In this document: in pieces, positions 41,487 to 52,543 of the stretch
How the letters are laid out: each line of letters starts with the position of its first letter
How positions within the stretch are numbered: the stretch's first letter is position 1
Assembly: GCF_000830985.1 (NCBI RefSeq)
Contig: NZ_CP007151.1
Span: 3,472,001 to 3,536,000 of the forward strand
From: Marinobacter similis
Lineage (GTDB): Bacteria > Pseudomonadota > Gammaproteobacteria > Pseudomonadales > Oleiphilaceae
DNA length: 64,000 nucleotides
Direction of reading: 5' to 3'
Notes under the pieces: model-generated
Told to the model about the DNA's origin: nothing
What the model saw: only the letters and a program-made list of their open reading frames with translations
The model's database searches: none
Translations under genes and position numbers: made by a program

Positions 41487-41563
41487 TCCTTCTTTCGGCA
41501 CTGGTTTAACACCACAGTGCCATCTGAGTCTGCCACGTTAGTCAGGTCTGCCTGGCTTTCGTG

Positions 41564-41620
41564 GCGGGCTTGTATCTGAGATACCCCTTTTTATGAGGAG
41601 TATGTCAGATACAAGCCTGC
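41564..41620 (+). promoter_or_regulatory. long stem-loop between tsf and pyrH
   Basis: GGCTTGTATCTGA (41567-41579) pairs perfectly with TCAGATACAAGCC (41605-41617). Three more pairs extend the base of the stem to 41564/41620. A further imperfect inner stem forms inside the loop (ATACCCC with GGAGTAT). There is no T run after the right arm. It may attenuate, stabilise or mark RNA processing between the translation genes and pyrH. Confidence 0.65.
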
Positions 41621-41668
41621 GACGCGTATTACGCCGGACCGCAGCCAACAGACGAAAAGGGGATCCTC

Positions 41669-42397
41669 ATGCCGACATCATCCAAAACCCAGCCCAGATA
41701 CAAGCGTGTTCTGCTCAAGCTCAGTGGCGAGGCCCTGATGGGGGAGCACGATTTCGGTATTGATCCCAAAGTCCTTGATCGTATGGCCCTTGAGATAGGG
41801 GCGCTGATTGGTATTGGTGTGCAGGTCGGCCTGGTTGTTGGTGGCGGCAACCTGTTCCGGGGTGCGGCATTGAACGAAGCCGGCATGGACCGGGTTACCG
41901 GTGATCACATGGGCATGCTGGCCACGGTGATGAATGGCCTGGCCATGCGTGACGCCCTGGAGCGGTCTAATATTCGGACCCGGGTAATGTCGGCGATCCC
42001 CATGAGCGGCATTGTCGAGCATTACGATCGTCGTCGCGCGGTGCGGGACCTGAAGGACGGTGACGTAGTCATCTTCTGTGCCGGTACCGGTAACCCTTTT
42101 TTCACCACCGATTCGGCGGCGTGCCTGCGTGGTATTGAAATCGAGGCGGACGCCGTTCTCAAGGCGACCAAGGTTGATGGCGTATACTCCGCAGACCCTT
42201 ACTTGGACAGCAGTGCCGAAAAGTACGATCGCCTGACCTACGACGAAGTGCTGGACAAGAAGTTGGGTGTCATGGATCTGACCGCTATCTGTCTGGCCAG
42301 GGATCACGGCATTCCGCTGCGAGTGTTTGATATGAACCGGGCGGGCGCTCTGACGCGCATCGTAACCGGCGAGAAAGAAGGTACACTGATCGAGTAG
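41669..42397 (+). CDS. pyrH: uridylate kinase
   Basis: 242 residues. It phosphorylates UMP to UDP with ATP and belongs to the amino-acid-kinase fold, not the adenylate-kinase fold. Blocks include [20 protein letters not shown] (ATP site), [34 protein letters not shown] and [19 protein letters not shown]. The C-terminal [19 protein letters not shown] is typical. The gene is part of the conserved block, with 70 bases to frr. Confidence 0.98.
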   Translation: MPTSSKTQPRYKRVLLKLSGEALMGEHDFGIDPKVLDRMALEIGALIGIGVQVGLVVGGGNLFRGAALNEAGMDRVTGDHMGMLATVMNGLAMRDALERSNIRTRVMSAIPMSGIVEHYDRRRAVRDLKDGDVVIFCAGTGNPFFTTDSAACLRGIEIEADAVLKATKVDGVYSADPYLDSSAEKYDRLTYDEVLDKKLGVMDLTAICLARDHGIPLRVFDMNRAGALTRIVTGEKEGTLIE

Positions 42398-42467
42398 TCG
42401 GGCCTCGGGACCATTGGCCTGAAGCCACGGCAACACATGATTTGACGAATGAATCGAGGATGCTGAA

Positions 42468-43025
42468 GTGATTAACGACATCAAAGCAGAAGCCGAAAAG
42501 AAAATGCAGAACAGCCTGGAGTCGCTCCATTCGGCTTTCAAGAAAATTCGCACTGGTCGGGCGAACCCGGCCATTCTGGACAGCGTCATGGTGAGCTACT
42601 ACGGTCAGCCAACACCGCTGAAGCAGGTAGCCAGCGTTAACACCGAAGATAACCGTACGCTCACGGTTACTCCGTGGGAGAAGAACCTGGTGCCGACCAT
42701 CGAAAAGGCCATCATGACTTCTGACCTGGGCCTTAACCCGGCCACCAGCGGCGACGTTATTCGTGTACCCATGCCGATGCTGACCGAAGAGACCCGTAAG
42801 GAAATGGTCAAGCAGGCCAAGGCCGATGCCGAGCACGGCCGGGTTTCCATCCGTAACGCCCGTCGCGATGCCAACAGCACCATCAAGGAGTTGCTGAAGG
42901 AAAAGGAAATCACTGAGGATGATGAGCGCAGAGGCGAGGACGAGATCCAGAAGCTGACAGACCGCTATATCGCCGAAGTCGAAAAGGCTCTGAAATCCAA
43001 GGAAGAGGATCTGATGGCGGTTTGA
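42468..43025 (+). CDS. frr: ribosome recycling factor
   Basis: 185 residues from a GTG start preceded by GAGGATGCTGAA. It splits post-termination ribosomes with EF-G. Hallmarks are the L-shaped tRNA-mimic helices [20 protein letters not shown] and [16 protein letters not shown], plus [20 protein letters not shown] and the C-terminal [20 protein letters not shown] short GC hairpin follows the stop (CCGGGGG 43058-43064 with CCCCCGG 43073-43079), just before uppS. Confidence 0.98.
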   Translation: MINDIKAEAEKKMQNSLESLHSAFKKIRTGRANPAILDSVMVSYYGQPTPLKQVASVNTEDNRTLTVTPWEKNLVPTIEKAIMTSDLGLNPATSGDVIRVPMPMLTEETRKEMVKQAKADAEHGRVSIRNARRDANSTIKELLKEKEITEDDERRGEDEIQKLTDRYIAEVEKALKSKEEDLMAV

Positions 43026-43095
43026 TCGCCAGGATCTTCTTGCACGCGAATGATGATCCGGGGGCTACTTCTCCCCCGGTCGAGCAGAGGGTTTC

Positions 43096-43866
43096 ATGAC
43101 GGGAACGGTATCCGCAGAGATTCCGATGTCGGCAGAGAGCCGGCCGCGGCACGTGGCAATTATCATGGATGGTAACAACCGGTGGGCGAAGGAGCATCGG
43201 TTGACAGGTGTCGCTGGGCACAAGGCGGGCGTGGATGCCGTCAAGGCCGTGGTGGAGACATGCGGGCGCGAAGGAGTGGAGGTGCTCACCCTGTTCGCGT
43301 TTTCCAGTGAGAACTGGCGGCGCCCGAAAGACGAAGTGTCGGCGCTGATGAAGCTTTTCCTGTTTGCGCTTGAGCGTGAGGTTAAGAAACTGCACCGCAA
43401 CAACATCCGGTTGCGGATCATTGGTGATCGTTCAGCCTTTAGTGCCGCGCTGCAGAAGCACATGCACGAGGCAGAAGAGCTCACTCGTCATAACACCCGC
43501 ATGACCCTGGTTATTGCCGCCAACTATGGCGGACACTGGGACATTGCTGAGGCCAGCCGCAAGGTTGCTGTCAAGGTGCGCGCGGGTGAGCTTGAACCGT
43601 CCGATATCACCGATGACCTGATTCAGCAGCACCTGAGTATTGGTGACCTGCCGATGCCGGATCTGATGATCCGCACTGCGGGTGAGCAGCGCATCAGTAA
43701 CTTCATGCTTTGGCATCTTGCCTACACCGAATTGTACTTTTCCCCTGTGTTCTGGCCTGACTTCAAGGCCGACGAGATGCGCAAGGCGCTACAGGCTTAC
43801 GCTGGTCGTCAGCGCCGTTTTGGCCAGACCGATGACCAGATAGCCGCCAAAGCCTCACAACAATAA
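43096..43866 (+). CDS. uppS: undecaprenyl diphosphate synthase
   Basis: 256 residues. It is a cis-prenyltransferase that extends farnesyl diphosphate to the C55 lipid carrier for cell-wall synthesis. The P-loop signature is VAIIMDGNNRWAKEHRL with catalytic Asp25. The motif TLFAFSSENWRRPKDEV and the final PDLMIRTAGEQRISNFMLW and YTELYFSPVFWPDF blocks are all present. The 14-residue N-terminal extension (MTGTVSAEIP) is slightly longer than in E. coli. A Shine-Dalgarno-like AGAGGG precedes the ATG. Confidence 0.97.
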   Translation: MTGTVSAEIPMSAESRPRHVAIIMDGNNRWAKEHRLTGVAGHKAGVDAVKAVVETCGREGVEVLTLFAFSSENWRRPKDEVSALMKLFLFALEREVKKLHRNNIRLRIIGDRSAFSAALQKHMHEAEELTRHNTRMTLVIAANYGGHWDIAEASRKVAVKVRAGELEPSDITDDLIQQHLSIGDLPMPDLMIRTAGEQRISNFMLWHLAYTELYFSPVFWPDFKADEMRKALQAYAGRQRRFGQTDDQIAAKASQQ

Positions 43867-43888
43867 CGAAACCATAGCGACGTTCACC

Positions 43889-44728
43889 GTGTTAAAAACC
43901 CGAATTATTACCGCATTGATCCTGGCTCCCATCGCTATTGGTGGCATTTTCTTTTTGCCGCCTCTTGGTTTTGCCCTGTTCACCGGCGCCATCATCACGC
44001 TTGGGGCCTGGGAGTGGGCTAATCTGTCCGGGATTGAAGGGCAGGGCGGCCGAGTGGCGTACGCCGCTGTCATTGCCGCGATCCTTTATGGGCTGCTGAA
44101 CGTACCGGCCGTCGCTGTACTGTGGTTGGCACTGGCCTGGTGGTTTGTCAGTTTCCTGTTGGTTCGCAGCTATCCCGCCGGATCGGCCGGTTGGGGCAGT
44201 GTGCCGGTCCGCGCGATCATGGGTTTACTGGTGCTACTGCCGGCCTGGGTAGGTTTGAATCACCTGCGCACCGGCGTGCTGGACTTCGGAACGATCAGCA
44301 ACAGCCTGTGGGCGATCCTCTACGTATTCTGTGTGGTCTGGGTTGCCGATATTGGTGCCTACTTTGCTGGCCGCGCTTTTGGTAATGCCAAGCTGGCGCC
44401 CCGAGTCAGCCCGGGTAAATCCTGGGCCGGTGTCTGGGGCGGACTGGTAGCCGTGGGTGTCTTCGCTCTGCTGGTCAGTTTGATTGTGTCCGCCAGTGTT
44501 CCTGAAACGGCATTCCTGATCCTCGCTAGCCTGGCGACCGGGTTGGTGTCGGTGTTGGGTGATTTGCTGGAAAGCATGCTCAAACGGTTTCGCGGTGTTA
44601 AAGACAGCAGTCAGCTGTTGCCCGGCCATGGTGGTATCATGGATCGCATCGACAGCCTGACAGTAGCCATTCCCGTGTTTGCTTTAATCATCACCCAACT
44701 TGGCTGGCTCACCGCCGGACAGTGGTAA
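43889..44728 (+). CDS. cdsA: phosphatidate cytidylyltransferase
   Basis: 279 residues from a GTG start. It makes CDP-diacylglycerol, the precursor of all phospholipids, in the inner membrane. There are about eight membrane helices, for example [19 protein letters not shown] and [18 protein letters not shown]. The C-terminal signature is [17 protein letters not shown], preceded by RFRGVKD and [18 protein letters not shown]. The stop lies 2 bases before the dxr ATG, so co-translation is likely. Confidence 0.95.
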   Translation: MLKTRIITALILAPIAIGGIFFLPPLGFALFTGAIITLGAWEWANLSGIEGQGGRVAYAAVIAAILYGLLNVPAVAVLWLALAWWFVSFLLVRSYPAGSAGWGSVPVRAIMGLLVLLPAWVGLNHLRTGVLDFGTISNSLWAILYVFCVVWVADIGAYFAGRAFGNAKLAPRVSPGKSWAGVWGGLVAVGVFALLVSLIVSASVPETAFLILASLATGLVSVLGDLLESMLKRFRGVKDSSQLLPGHGGIMDRIDSLTVAIPVFALIITQLGWLTAGQW

Positions 44729-44730
44729 CC

Positions 44731-45914
44731 ATGGAAACGCGCCGCCTTACGATACTCGGAGCGACCGGTTCTATTGGTTTGAGCACGCTGGACGTGATCC
44801 GGCGCCATCCCGATCGTTTTTCAATTTATGCGCTTACAGCCGGTACTCGGGCGAGCGAGCTGGCGGTGCTGTGTCGTGAGTTTCAGCCGGAGGTGGCGGT
44901 GATGGCTGACCCGGCTGCTGCGAAGCTGTTGACTGAGCTTTTGGCTGACTTGCCTGGTATTCGCGTTCTTAGTGGTACCGAGGGACTTTGTGAGGTGGCG
45001 TCGGCCCCGACAGCGGATACGGTCATGGCATCTATCGTTGGTGCAGCAGGCCTGCCGCCAACATTGTCGGCCGTTCGGGCTGGTAAGCGAGTGCTGTTGG
45101 CGAACAAAGAAGCGCTGGTGATGTCCGGTAAGCTGTTCATGGACGCGGTTGCCGACTCTGGCGCCGAGCTGCTACCGATTGACTCTGAGCACAACGCTAT
45201 TTTCCAGTGCCTGCCCTCGGAACGGATTCGCGATCCCGAAGGCGCGGGTGTCGCTCGGATCCTGTTGACCGCCTCAGGCGGTCCATTTCGGGAGCATAGC
45301 GCTGACGCGTTGAGATCGGTTTCTCCGGCTCAGGCCTGTGCTCACCCGAACTGGTCGATGGGACAGAAAATTTCAGTGGATTCCGCCACCCTTATGAACA
45401 AGGGTTTGGAGCTGATTGAAGCGTGCTGGCTGTTCAATACCACACCCGAACGGGTTGAGGTACACGTCCATCCTGAGAGCATTATTCACTCCATGGTTGA
45501 GTATGTGGATGGATCGGTGTTGGCCCAATTGGGCAGCCCGGACATGCGCACTCCGATTGCCAATGGCCTGGCCTGGCCCGAGCGCATAGACGCCGGGGTT
45601 GCACCTCTGGATCTGTTTTCCATAGGTCGGTTCCATTTTGAGCGTCCAGATCTGGTACGCTTCCCTTGCCTGAGGTTGGCGGCCGAGGCATTTGTCCAGG
45701 GCGGTACTGCGCCAGCGGTGCTGAATGCCGCCAATGAGGAGCTGTCGCAGCCTTTCTGGCCGGTAACCTGTGTTTTGCCGATATCCCCGTTATCATAGAG
45801 CGGACGCTGGCGGCCACGACGGTGATGCCAGCAGACAGTTTTGAGGCGATTTTCGCTAAGGATTTAGAAGCGAGAGAGCACGCCCGGGAACAGATTGGAA
45901 TGTTAACTGTCTGA
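44731..45914 (+). CDS. dxr: 1-deoxy-D-xylulose 5-phosphate reductoisomerase (frameshifted)
   Basis: About 394 residues once a base is restored near 45742. The raw frame stops at 45798 with a nonsense tail. The repaired frame reads [19 protein letters not shown] and ends at 45914. Dxr commits carbon to the MEP isoprenoid pathway with NADPH and a metal. Features are the Rossmann [17 protein letters not shown], the [10 protein letters not shown] block, the metal site [13 protein letters not shown] and the flexible loop [20 protein letters not shown] chose ATG 44731 over a GTG at 44722 that would overlap cdsA. The gene should be essential in this type of organism, so the break is not credible as biology. 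Confidence 0.95.
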
Positions 45915-45962
45915 AATTTCGAACATTGTGCTTGTGCGTTTTAGCCACTAACCGGGAATGCT

Positions 45963-47312
45963 ATGCAAATAATCGAAACCATTTTGGCGCTCGCGCTGAC
46001 CCTGGGCATTCTCGTCACATTGCACGAGTACGGCCATTTCTGGGTTGCCCGTCGTTGTGGCGTCAAAGTGCTCCGATTCTCGGTGGGGTTTGGTAAGCCG
46101 TTATTTTCCTGGTATGACCGTCATGGCACGGAGTTCGCAGTTGCGGCGATTCCCCTGGGTGGTTATGTCAAGATGCTGGATGAGCGGGAAGGCCCGGTTC
46201 CGGCAGAACTGAAGGACCAGGCCTTCACCTCCAAATCCCCCTCCCAGCGCATTGCCATTGCCGCGGCTGGCCCCGTGGCCAATTTCCTGTTCGCTCTGGC
46301 CGCATACTGGTTGCTGGGTATTGTCGGGGTCACCTCTGTCGCTCCCATTGTGGGCGACGTCGCCCCGGATACTGTGGCAGAGCGGATGGGCCTTCGCGAA
46401 GGCATGGAGCTGCACGCGGTCGATGGTCATCGGGTTTCGTCCTGGCGCGATGTGAACATGCGCCTGCTGGAGCGAGCGGGTGAGCGTGGCGACATTGCCA
46501 TGGAGGTCACCGACAACGGCGCGCGAGGAACCATTGCAGGTGAGCTGGGTGGTTGGCGCCTGAGCGAGCAATCTCCGAACCCCCTGGCTGAATTCGGGAT
46601 TACACCCTGGCGACCTGACATCCCCCCGGTACTTGGACAGATCTCAGAAGGCGGCCGTGCCCAGCAGGCGGGCTTGCAAACTGGCGATCAGGTGTTGGCC
46701 GTAGAGGGTGAGCCGGTGGCCAACTGGTTTGACCTGGTGGACTTTATTCAGCAAGCGCCGGAACAGACCCTGACTCTGACCATTCTGCGCGACGGTGCCG
46801 AACGCGCGATTCAGGTAACACCGAAAGCAAAAACCGTTGAGGGTAGTGAGACCATCGGGTTTGTCGGGGCTGGTGTTCAGCCCGTGTCCTGGCCAGAGGA
46901 AGCACTGCGGGAAGTCAGTTATGGCCCGCTCGCTGCGATTCCCCACGCCGTAAACGAGACCTGGGCAGACACACGGTTGACCCTCGTCGCCATCAAGAAA
47001 ATGGTGACCGGATTGCTGTCCCCGACCAATCTGAGTGGGCCGATCACCATTGCCCGGGTTGCTGAAGCCAGCGTCAGCTCGGGCTTTGAAGATTTCGTCC
47101 GGTTCTTGGCCTATCTCAGTATCAGTCTTGGTGTTCTTAATTTGTTGCCAGTGCCCATTCTCGATGGTGGGCATATCGTTTATTACACCATCGAAGCTAT
47201 CCGGGGCAGGCCGCTTTCTGACCAGGCGCAGGCACTCGGGTTACGAATTGGTATGGCATTGATTCTTACATTAATGGTGTTTGCTCTTTACAACGACCTG
47301 ATGCGGTTGTGA
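45963..47312 (+). CDS. rseP: site-2 protease RseP
   Basis: 449 residues. It is an intramembrane zinc protease that completes cleavage of RseA to release sigma-E when outer-membrane proteins misfold. The metal motif is HEYGH (His21, Glu22, His25) in the first membrane helix. The C-terminal NLLPVPILDGGHIVYY supplies the third ligand. Two PDZ domains lie between (IVGDVAPDTVAERMGL; SEGGRAQQAGLQTGDQVL). The gene lies between dxr and bamA, as in most Gammaproteobacteria, tying envelope stress to outer-membrane assembly. Confidence 0.97.
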   Translation: MQIIETILALALTLGILVTLHEYGHFWVARRCGVKVLRFSVGFGKPLFSWYDRHGTEFAVAAIPLGGYVKMLDEREGPVPAELKDQAFTSKSPSQRIAIAAAGPVANFLFALAAYWLLGIVGVTSVAPIVGDVAPDTVAERMGLREGMELHAVDGHRVSSWRDVNMRLLERAGERGDIAMEVTDNGARGTIAGELGGWRLSEQSPNPLAEFGITPWRPDIPPVLGQISEGGRAQQAGLQTGDQVLAVEGEPVANWFDLVDFIQQAPEQTLTLTILRDGAERAIQVTPKAKTVEGSETIGFVGAGVQPVSWPEEALREVSYGPLAAIPHAVNETWADTRLTLVAIKKMVTGLLSPTNLSGPITIARVAEASVSSGFEDFVRFLAYLSISLGVLNLLPVPILDGGHIVYYTIEAIRGRPLSDQAQALGLRIGMALILTLMVFALYNDLMRL

Positions 47313-47356
47313 GAATTGCGAGCTCTTTACGCGCATTAACCAGGCGAAATATTTGA

Positions 47357-49674
47357 ATGAGACGTTCTCTTCTAGGTGTAGCCATTGGCCTCGCTGTAGC
47401 CGCGACTGGCATAAATACAGCCACGGCAGACGAATTTACGGTTGCGGATATTGAGGTTGAGGGCCTGCAAAGGGTATCTGCCGGTACGGTATTTTCATCC
47501 TTCCCAGTCAACATTGGTGAGCAGGTCGATCCCTCCGAGCTGGCCGATGCCATCAAATCCCTGTTCCGGACCGGTCTCTTCACTGATATTGAGGCCAGTC
47601 GCGATGCTGGCGTTCTGATCCTGACGGTTCGGGAACGTCCCTCCATCAGTTCGATTGAGATTGAGGGTAACAAGAACATCGAGACTGAAATGCTGATGGA
47701 TGCGCTTTCGGGCGCCGGATTGCAGGAAGGTCAGGTGTTCCGCCGAGCGACACTGGAGCGTCTGGAGCTGGAAATCCTCCGTTCCTATATCGCCCAGGGG
47801 CGCTACAATGCGCGGGTCAAGGCGACCGCAGAAGATCAGCCGCGCAACCGTGTTGCTATTCGCCTGGAGATCAACGAGGGCACCGTAGCTGCCATCCACC
47901 ACATCAATATCGTGGGTAACGAGGAGTTCAAGGACGAGGAGTTACTCGGGCTGTTCGAACTCCAGACCAGTACCTGGTGGAACTCTCTTACCAACTCCGA
48001 TAAGTATGCCCGTGAACGCCTGAGTGGTGACCTTGAGTCGCTGCGATCCTTCTATCTGGATCGCGGCTACCTGGATTTCAACGTGGAATCGAGCCAGGTT
48101 TCCATCTCTCCGGATAAACAGCAGGTATTCATTGCCATCGCGCTCAATGAGGGGCCCCAGTACACCATCTCGGAAATCAACCTGCGCGGCGATCTGATCG
48201 TCGGCGAAGAGGAATTGCGTAAGCTGATTCCGGTGGAAGAGGGCGATGTCTTCTCCCGTGCCCGCATGACCGCGATCTCCGAGGCGTTGGCTTTCCGGCT
48301 GGGTCGTGAGGGTTATGCCTTTGCCAACGTTAATGCTGTGCCCGAGCCGGGCGAAGACAATACTGCAGCGGTTACCTTCTTTGTTGAGCCCGGAAAGCGT
48401 GCTTACGTTCGCCGGGTGAAATTCGATGGCAACGTCTCCACACGGGACGATGTCCTGCGCCAGGAGATGACGCAGATGGAAGGGGGCATAGCTTCCTCTG
48501 ATCGAATTGAATATTCCAAGACCAAGCTCGAACGCTTGGGCTTTTTCAAGACGGTGGAAGTTGAAACCGTTCCGGTTCCCGGCACCGACGATTTGGTGGA
48601 TGTGAACTACAGTGTTGAAGAACAGCCCACGGGCAGCCTGTCCGCGTCTGTTGGTTTCTCCCAGGATTCGGGGGTTATCCTTGGTGCCAACGTCTCTGAG
48701 AACAACTTCTTCGGTACCGGCAAGCGAGTCTCGTTTGGTGTCAACGTCAGTGACTCAGTGAAAAGTGCCAACGTGTCCTATCTGAATCCGTACTACACAG
48801 TGGACGGTGTAAGCCGTGGCTTCAGTCTGTTCGCCCGCGAGACCGACTACGAAGACGAGGACATTTCCTCGTACCTGCTGGATGAATACGGTGGCCGCGT
48901 CACCTTCGGTTATCCCACGGACAGCATTACCCGTCTGAACTTTGGTCTGGGCTACACCCAGTCCAACATCAAGGCTGGTACCTTCACGTCCCAGGAAGTG
49001 AACGATTTCATCGAGGAGGAAGGCGACTCCTTTAATAACTACTTCCTGTTTGGTAGCTGGCGCCGAAGCACCCTGAACCGGGGTGTCCTGCCAACTGACG
49101 GCTACAGCCATTCGGTGTCACTCGATGTGGCGGTTCCGGGCAGCGATCTGACGTTCTACAAGGTGAGTCACAAGACTGATTTTTATCAGCCGATCACCGA
49201 TTCCGGTAACTGGATTTTCCGCGCCCGGTCAGACATCGGCTATGGCGATGGCTATGGCGATCGCACCCAGATGCCGTTCTACGAGCATTTCTACGCTGGC
49301 GGTTATGGTTCCGTCCGGGGTTACGAGGCCAACTCCCTGGGGCCGCGGGCCACCAACAGTCCCAACGACCTGTCTGACCCAGATCCGTTCGGTGGTAATG
49401 TGCTGACCGAGGGTAGCCTTGAATTGATTTTCCCGACACCGTTTGCTGGTGACAGTCGCTCGATGCGGACAGCGTTCTTCGTGGATGCGGGTCAGGTGTT
49501 TGATACTGACCGTGATTTCGAGCCCGAGCTTGAAGAAGTGCGGTTGTCCGCCGGTGTCGGTTTCCAGTGGATTACCGCCGTCGGCCCGCTGGCTTTCAGT
49601 CTTGCGAAGCCTCTGAATGATAAAGATGGCGATGAAACTCAGTCTTCCAGTTCTCGCTGGGCCAGACCTTCTGA
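47357..49674 (+). CDS. bamA: outer membrane assembly factor BamA (frameshifted at the last residues)
   Basis: About 772 residues. It inserts beta-barrel proteins in the outer membrane. The signal peptide ends near NTATA-DEF. Five POTRA domains span about 25-420 (each with a phi-E-G-N core such as IEIEGNKNIETEML), followed by a 16-strand barrel with FFGTGKRVSFG and the lid motif SVRGYEANSLGPR. The raw frame ends ...TQSSSSRWARPSDE at 49681. Restoring one G at 49642 gives DETQVFQFSLGQTF, the normal barrel end with a terminal Phe, and the stop at 49674. The terminal Phe is essential for barrel assembly, so a deletion artifact is the simplest reading. Confidence 0.96.
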
Positions 49675-49720
49675 CGAATGAGCAGCATAAAAACAACGGA
49701 TTAAACGTAGGAGAAACCCA

Positions 49721-50218
49721 ATGTTCCGAATTTTCATGATGATTGCAGCGGCCCTGATGGTGCTGTCGTTCCCGGCTATGGCCGAGACCCGCATCGGCGT
49801 CGTTGACCTGCGCCAGGCACTGTTCTCGTCAAACGATGCGAAGAGTTTCAGTGAGTCACTGCAGAAGGACTTTGCCGCTGACGAAGCCAAAGTACGTGAA
49901 GTGCAGGAAGAAGCTCGCAAGCTCAAAGAGCGTCTGGAAAAAGACGGCGCCATGATGAACGAAAGTGAGCGCAGCAAGCTGACAGGCGAATTTCAGGAAA
50001 AGGTAAAGGAATTCAACTTCCTGAAGCAGCGTCTTGATAGTGCCGTCGCTCAGCGTAAACAAGCGTTCCTTGAGCAAGCCCGCCCGGAAGTCGATCTCGC
50101 TGTGGAAGAGTTGCTTGAAGAGAACGATCTCGACATTATCCTGCCCAGCGAAGCGGTGGTTTATGTGAAGCCGGAGATGAATCTCACCCCGCAGCTACTT
50201 GAGAAGCTGAACCGTTAA
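49721..50218 (+). CDS. skp: periplasmic chaperone Skp/OmpH
   Basis: 165 residues. A cleavable signal peptide ends at SFPAMA-ETR, and the mature protein begins with the conserved beta strand RIGVVDLRQALFSS. The rest is the long helical hairpin of the jellyfish-shaped trimer (for example VREVQEEARKLKERLEKDG). It shuttles unfolded outer-membrane proteins to BamA, its upstream neighbour. An AGGAG ribosome site lies near 49710. The gene is 47 bases after bamA. Confidence 0.93.
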   Translation: MFRIFMMIAAALMVLSFPAMAETRIGVVDLRQALFSSNDAKSFSESLQKDFAADEAKVREVQEEARKLKERLEKDGAMMNESERSKLTGEFQEKVKEFNFLKQRLDSAVAQRKQAFLEQARPEVDLAVEELLEENDLDIILPSEAVVYVKPEMNLTPQLLEKLNR

Positions 50219-50260
50219 CTTCCAAGCGGGTATCCCCGGACTGTTTTTAGGGAGCGAGTG

Positions 50261-51310
50261 ATGACAAAGAAGTCCTTCCGGCTCGGCGAAATCGCCACGG
50301 CGTTGGGCGCCGAACTCAAGGGTGATCCAGACCTTGAGGTGACCGGACTCGCCACGCTGCAGGCAGCGATACCGGGTCAGATCAGTTTTCTGGCGAACCC
50401 GTCCTATGCCAAGTACCTGGCGAATACCCAGGCGTCGGCTGTGATCATGTCTCCGGCAGCCGCCGGCGACTCTGAAACCAATGTACTGTTACTCGATAAT
50501 CCCTATCTGGGCTACGCTCGTCTGAGCCACTGGTTTGATCCAGAGCCCGTTGCCCAGCCAGGCATTCACCCGGCGGCCGTAGTGGACCCGGATGCCCGTG
50601 TGGCGGACACCGCGTCGATTGGCCCCAACGTGGTGATCGAGGCCGGCGTTGTAGTTGGCGAGCAGGTTGTGATCGGCGCCGGCTCGGTCATTGGTGCGCG
50701 AGCTCAAATTGGTGCTGGCACAGTAATCCGGCCGCGCGTGACTCTGGCTCACGATGTGGTTCTGGGGCAACGTTGCCACATTTTGAGCGGCGCTGTGATC
50801 GGATCGGATGGGTTTGGATTTGCCAACGAGAAAGGCGTCTGGCAACGAATTGCCCAGCTAGGCCGTGTGGTGTTGGGTGATGATGTGGAAGTGGGTGCAA
50901 ACACTACCATCGACCGCGGTGCGCTTGACGATACTCTGATCGGAGACGGCGTGAAGCTCGATAACCTGATTCAGATCGCGCACAACGTGCAAATTGGTGA
51001 TCACAGTGCCATGGCTGCCATGGTCGGTATCGCCGGCAGTACGCGCATTGGTCGCCACTGTGTGTTTGGCGGCGCCTCCGGCGTTGCCGGCCACCTTGAG
51101 ATCGCAGACCAGGTGCATCTGACCGGAATGACCCTGGTGACCGGCGATATCCGGGAATCTGGCGTATATTCCTCGGGCACCAGTGCGGATACCAACCGGC
51201 AGTGGCGCAAGAATGCCGTTCGATTCCGGCAGCTGGATGATCTGGCGCGACGAATTAGAGACCTGGAAAAGAAATCAAAGGCTGAGGCCAAGCAAGATGA
51301 TGGGAATTGA
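50261..51310 (+). CDS. lpxD: UDP-3-O-acylglucosamine N-acyltransferase
   Basis: About 349 residues from ATG 50261; an adjacent GTG at 50258 is in frame. LpxD adds the second acyl chain in lipid A synthesis. The N-terminal uridine-binding domain has [19 protein letters not shown]. The left-handed beta helix has many hexapeptides ([20 protein letters not shown]). The catalytic His is in [20 protein letters not shown]. The C-terminus is a helical tail. The end overlaps fabZ by about 14 bases. Confidence 0.96.
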   Translation: MTKKSFRLGEIATALGAELKGDPDLEVTGLATLQAAIPGQISFLANPSYAKYLANTQASAVIMSPAAAGDSETNVLLLDNPYLGYARLSHWFDPEPVAQPGIHPAAVVDPDARVADTASIGPNVVIEAGVVVGEQVVIGAGSVIGARAQIGAGTVIRPRVTLAHDVVLGQRCHILSGAVIGSDGFGFANEKGVWQRIAQLGRVVLGDDVEVGANTTIDRGALDDTLIGDGVKLDNLIQIAHNVQIGDHSAMAAMVGIAGSTRIGRHCVFGGASGVAGHLEIADQVHLTGMTLVTGDIRESGVYSSGTSADTNRQWRKNAVRFRQLDDLARRIRDLEKKSKAEAKQDDGN

Positions 51311-51734
51311 CGAAATTCTGGAATACCTGCCGCATCGCTATCCGTTCCTGCTAGTGGACCGGGTGACCGAAGTGGAGAAAGGGAAATCAATTAAGGGTTA
51401 TAAGAACGTCTCAGTCAACGAGCCATTCTTTCAGGGCCACTTCCCCAATAATCCGATCATGCCGGGTGTGCTGATCATCGAGGCCATGGCGCAGCTTTCT
51501 GGCATTCTCGGATTTGTGACCGTGGGACGGAAACCCGCTGACGGCGTGGTACAATACCTAGCTGGATCCAGCAAGGCACGCTTCAAGCGGCCTGTGTTGC
51601 CGGGAGACCAACTCTGCATGGAGTCAGAGCTGATATCCGGCAAGCGTGGCATCTACAAATTCGAATGTCGGGCATTGGTCGACGGTGACGTCGTGTGCGT
51701 GGCAGAGATTCTGACCGCTGAGAGAGAAGTTTGA
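51297..51734 (+). CDS. fabZ: 3-hydroxyacyl-ACP dehydratase FabZ
   Basis: 145 residues from ATG 51297, the first of two adjacent ATGs. The frame is open upstream inside lpxD, but homology begins at [20 protein letters not shown]. It is a hot-dog fold dehydratase of fatty-acid elongation. The catalytic His is in [12 protein letters not shown], and the Glu is in [10 protein letters not shown] (phi-E-A-M-A-Q). The start overlaps lpxD and the end overlaps lpxA, as is common in this operon. FabZ competes with LpxA for the hydroxyacyl-ACP pool. Confidence 0.97.
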   Translation: MMGIDEILEYLPHRYPFLLVDRVTEVEKGKSIKGYKNVSVNEPFFQGHFPNNPIMPGVLIIEAMAQLSGILGFVTVGRKPADGVVQYLAGSSKARFKRPVLPGDQLCMESELISGKRGIYKFECRALVDGDVVCVAEILTAEREV

Positions 51735-52525
51735 TGGCGACAAGTGACTGGTCGGGTGTTCATCCTCAAGCGATTGTAGACCCATCAGCCAAACTCGCGG
51801 ACAACGTGACCGTTGGCCCGTGGAGCTACATTGGGCCCGGCGTTGAGATCGGGGAAGGTACCGAGATTCTGTCCCATGTGGTTGTGAAGGGGCCGACAGT
51901 GATCGGTCGCAACAACCGGATTTTCCAGTTCTCCAGTATTGGAGAGGAATGCCAGGACAAGAAGTACGCGGGTGAACCGACGACGCTGACGATCGGTGAT
52001 AACAACGTCATTCGCGAGAACTGCACAATCCACCGGGGCACGATCCAGGATCGTGGTGAAACCCGGATTGGCAGCGGTAATCTTCTGATGGCCTATGTGC
52101 ACGTTGCTCACGACTGTGTGGTGGGTGATAACGCTATTCTGGCCAACTGCGCGACCCTGGCGGGTCACGTGAACGTGGGTGATTTCGCCATTCTGGGCGG
52201 TGGCACCATGGTGCACCAGTTCTGTCAGATTGGCCCCCACAGTATGGCGGCCGGCGGCAGCATTGTGCTCAAGGATATTCCTGCTTACGTGATGGCCAGT
52301 GGCCAGTCCGCCGAGCCCCATGGCATGAACGTAGAAGGTCTGAAACGCCGTGGGTTCAGCAAGGAAGTCCTGCTGACGCTGCGTCGAGCTTACAAGGTGA
52401 TCTATCGCCAGGGGCTCACGACCGAGCAGGCGGTGGAAGAGTTGACCAACGCCTATTCGGATATTCCTGAAATACGCCCCCTCATTGACTCCCTTCGTGG
52501 AGCGCACCGCGGCATCATCCGCTAA
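51734..52525 (+). CDS. lpxA: UDP-N-acetylglucosamine acyltransferase
   Basis: 263 residues from the ATG that overlaps the fabZ stop (TGATG). It is the first enzyme of lipid A synthesis. The beta helix has hexapeptides such as LADNVTVGPWSYIGPGVEIG. The catalytic His lies in LMAYVHVAHDCVVGDNAI. The helical C-terminus has AEPHGMNVEGLKRRGFS and RRAYKVIYRQGLT, the LpxA signatures. The gene is collinear with lpxD, fabZ and lpxB. Confidence 0.97.
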   Translation: MATSDWSGVHPQAIVDPSAKLADNVTVGPWSYIGPGVEIGEGTEILSHVVVKGPTVIGRNNRIFQFSSIGEECQDKKYAGEPTTLTIGDNNVIRENCTIHRGTIQDRGETRIGSGNLLMAYVHVAHDCVVGDNAILANCATLAGHVNVGDFAILGGGTMVHQFCQIGPHSMAAGGSIVLKDIPAYVMASGQSAEPHGMNVEGLKRRGFSKEVLLTLRRAYKVIYRQGLTTEQAVEELTNAYSDIPEIRPLIDSLRGAHRGIIR

Positions 52526-52543
52526 TCTGGCGGGAGCCTGCTG

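Noticed and set aside
44722..45798. dxr as a naturally truncated pseudogene
   Set aside because: The C-terminal part continues perfectly in the next frame and the enzyme should be essential; other essential genes show the same type of break.
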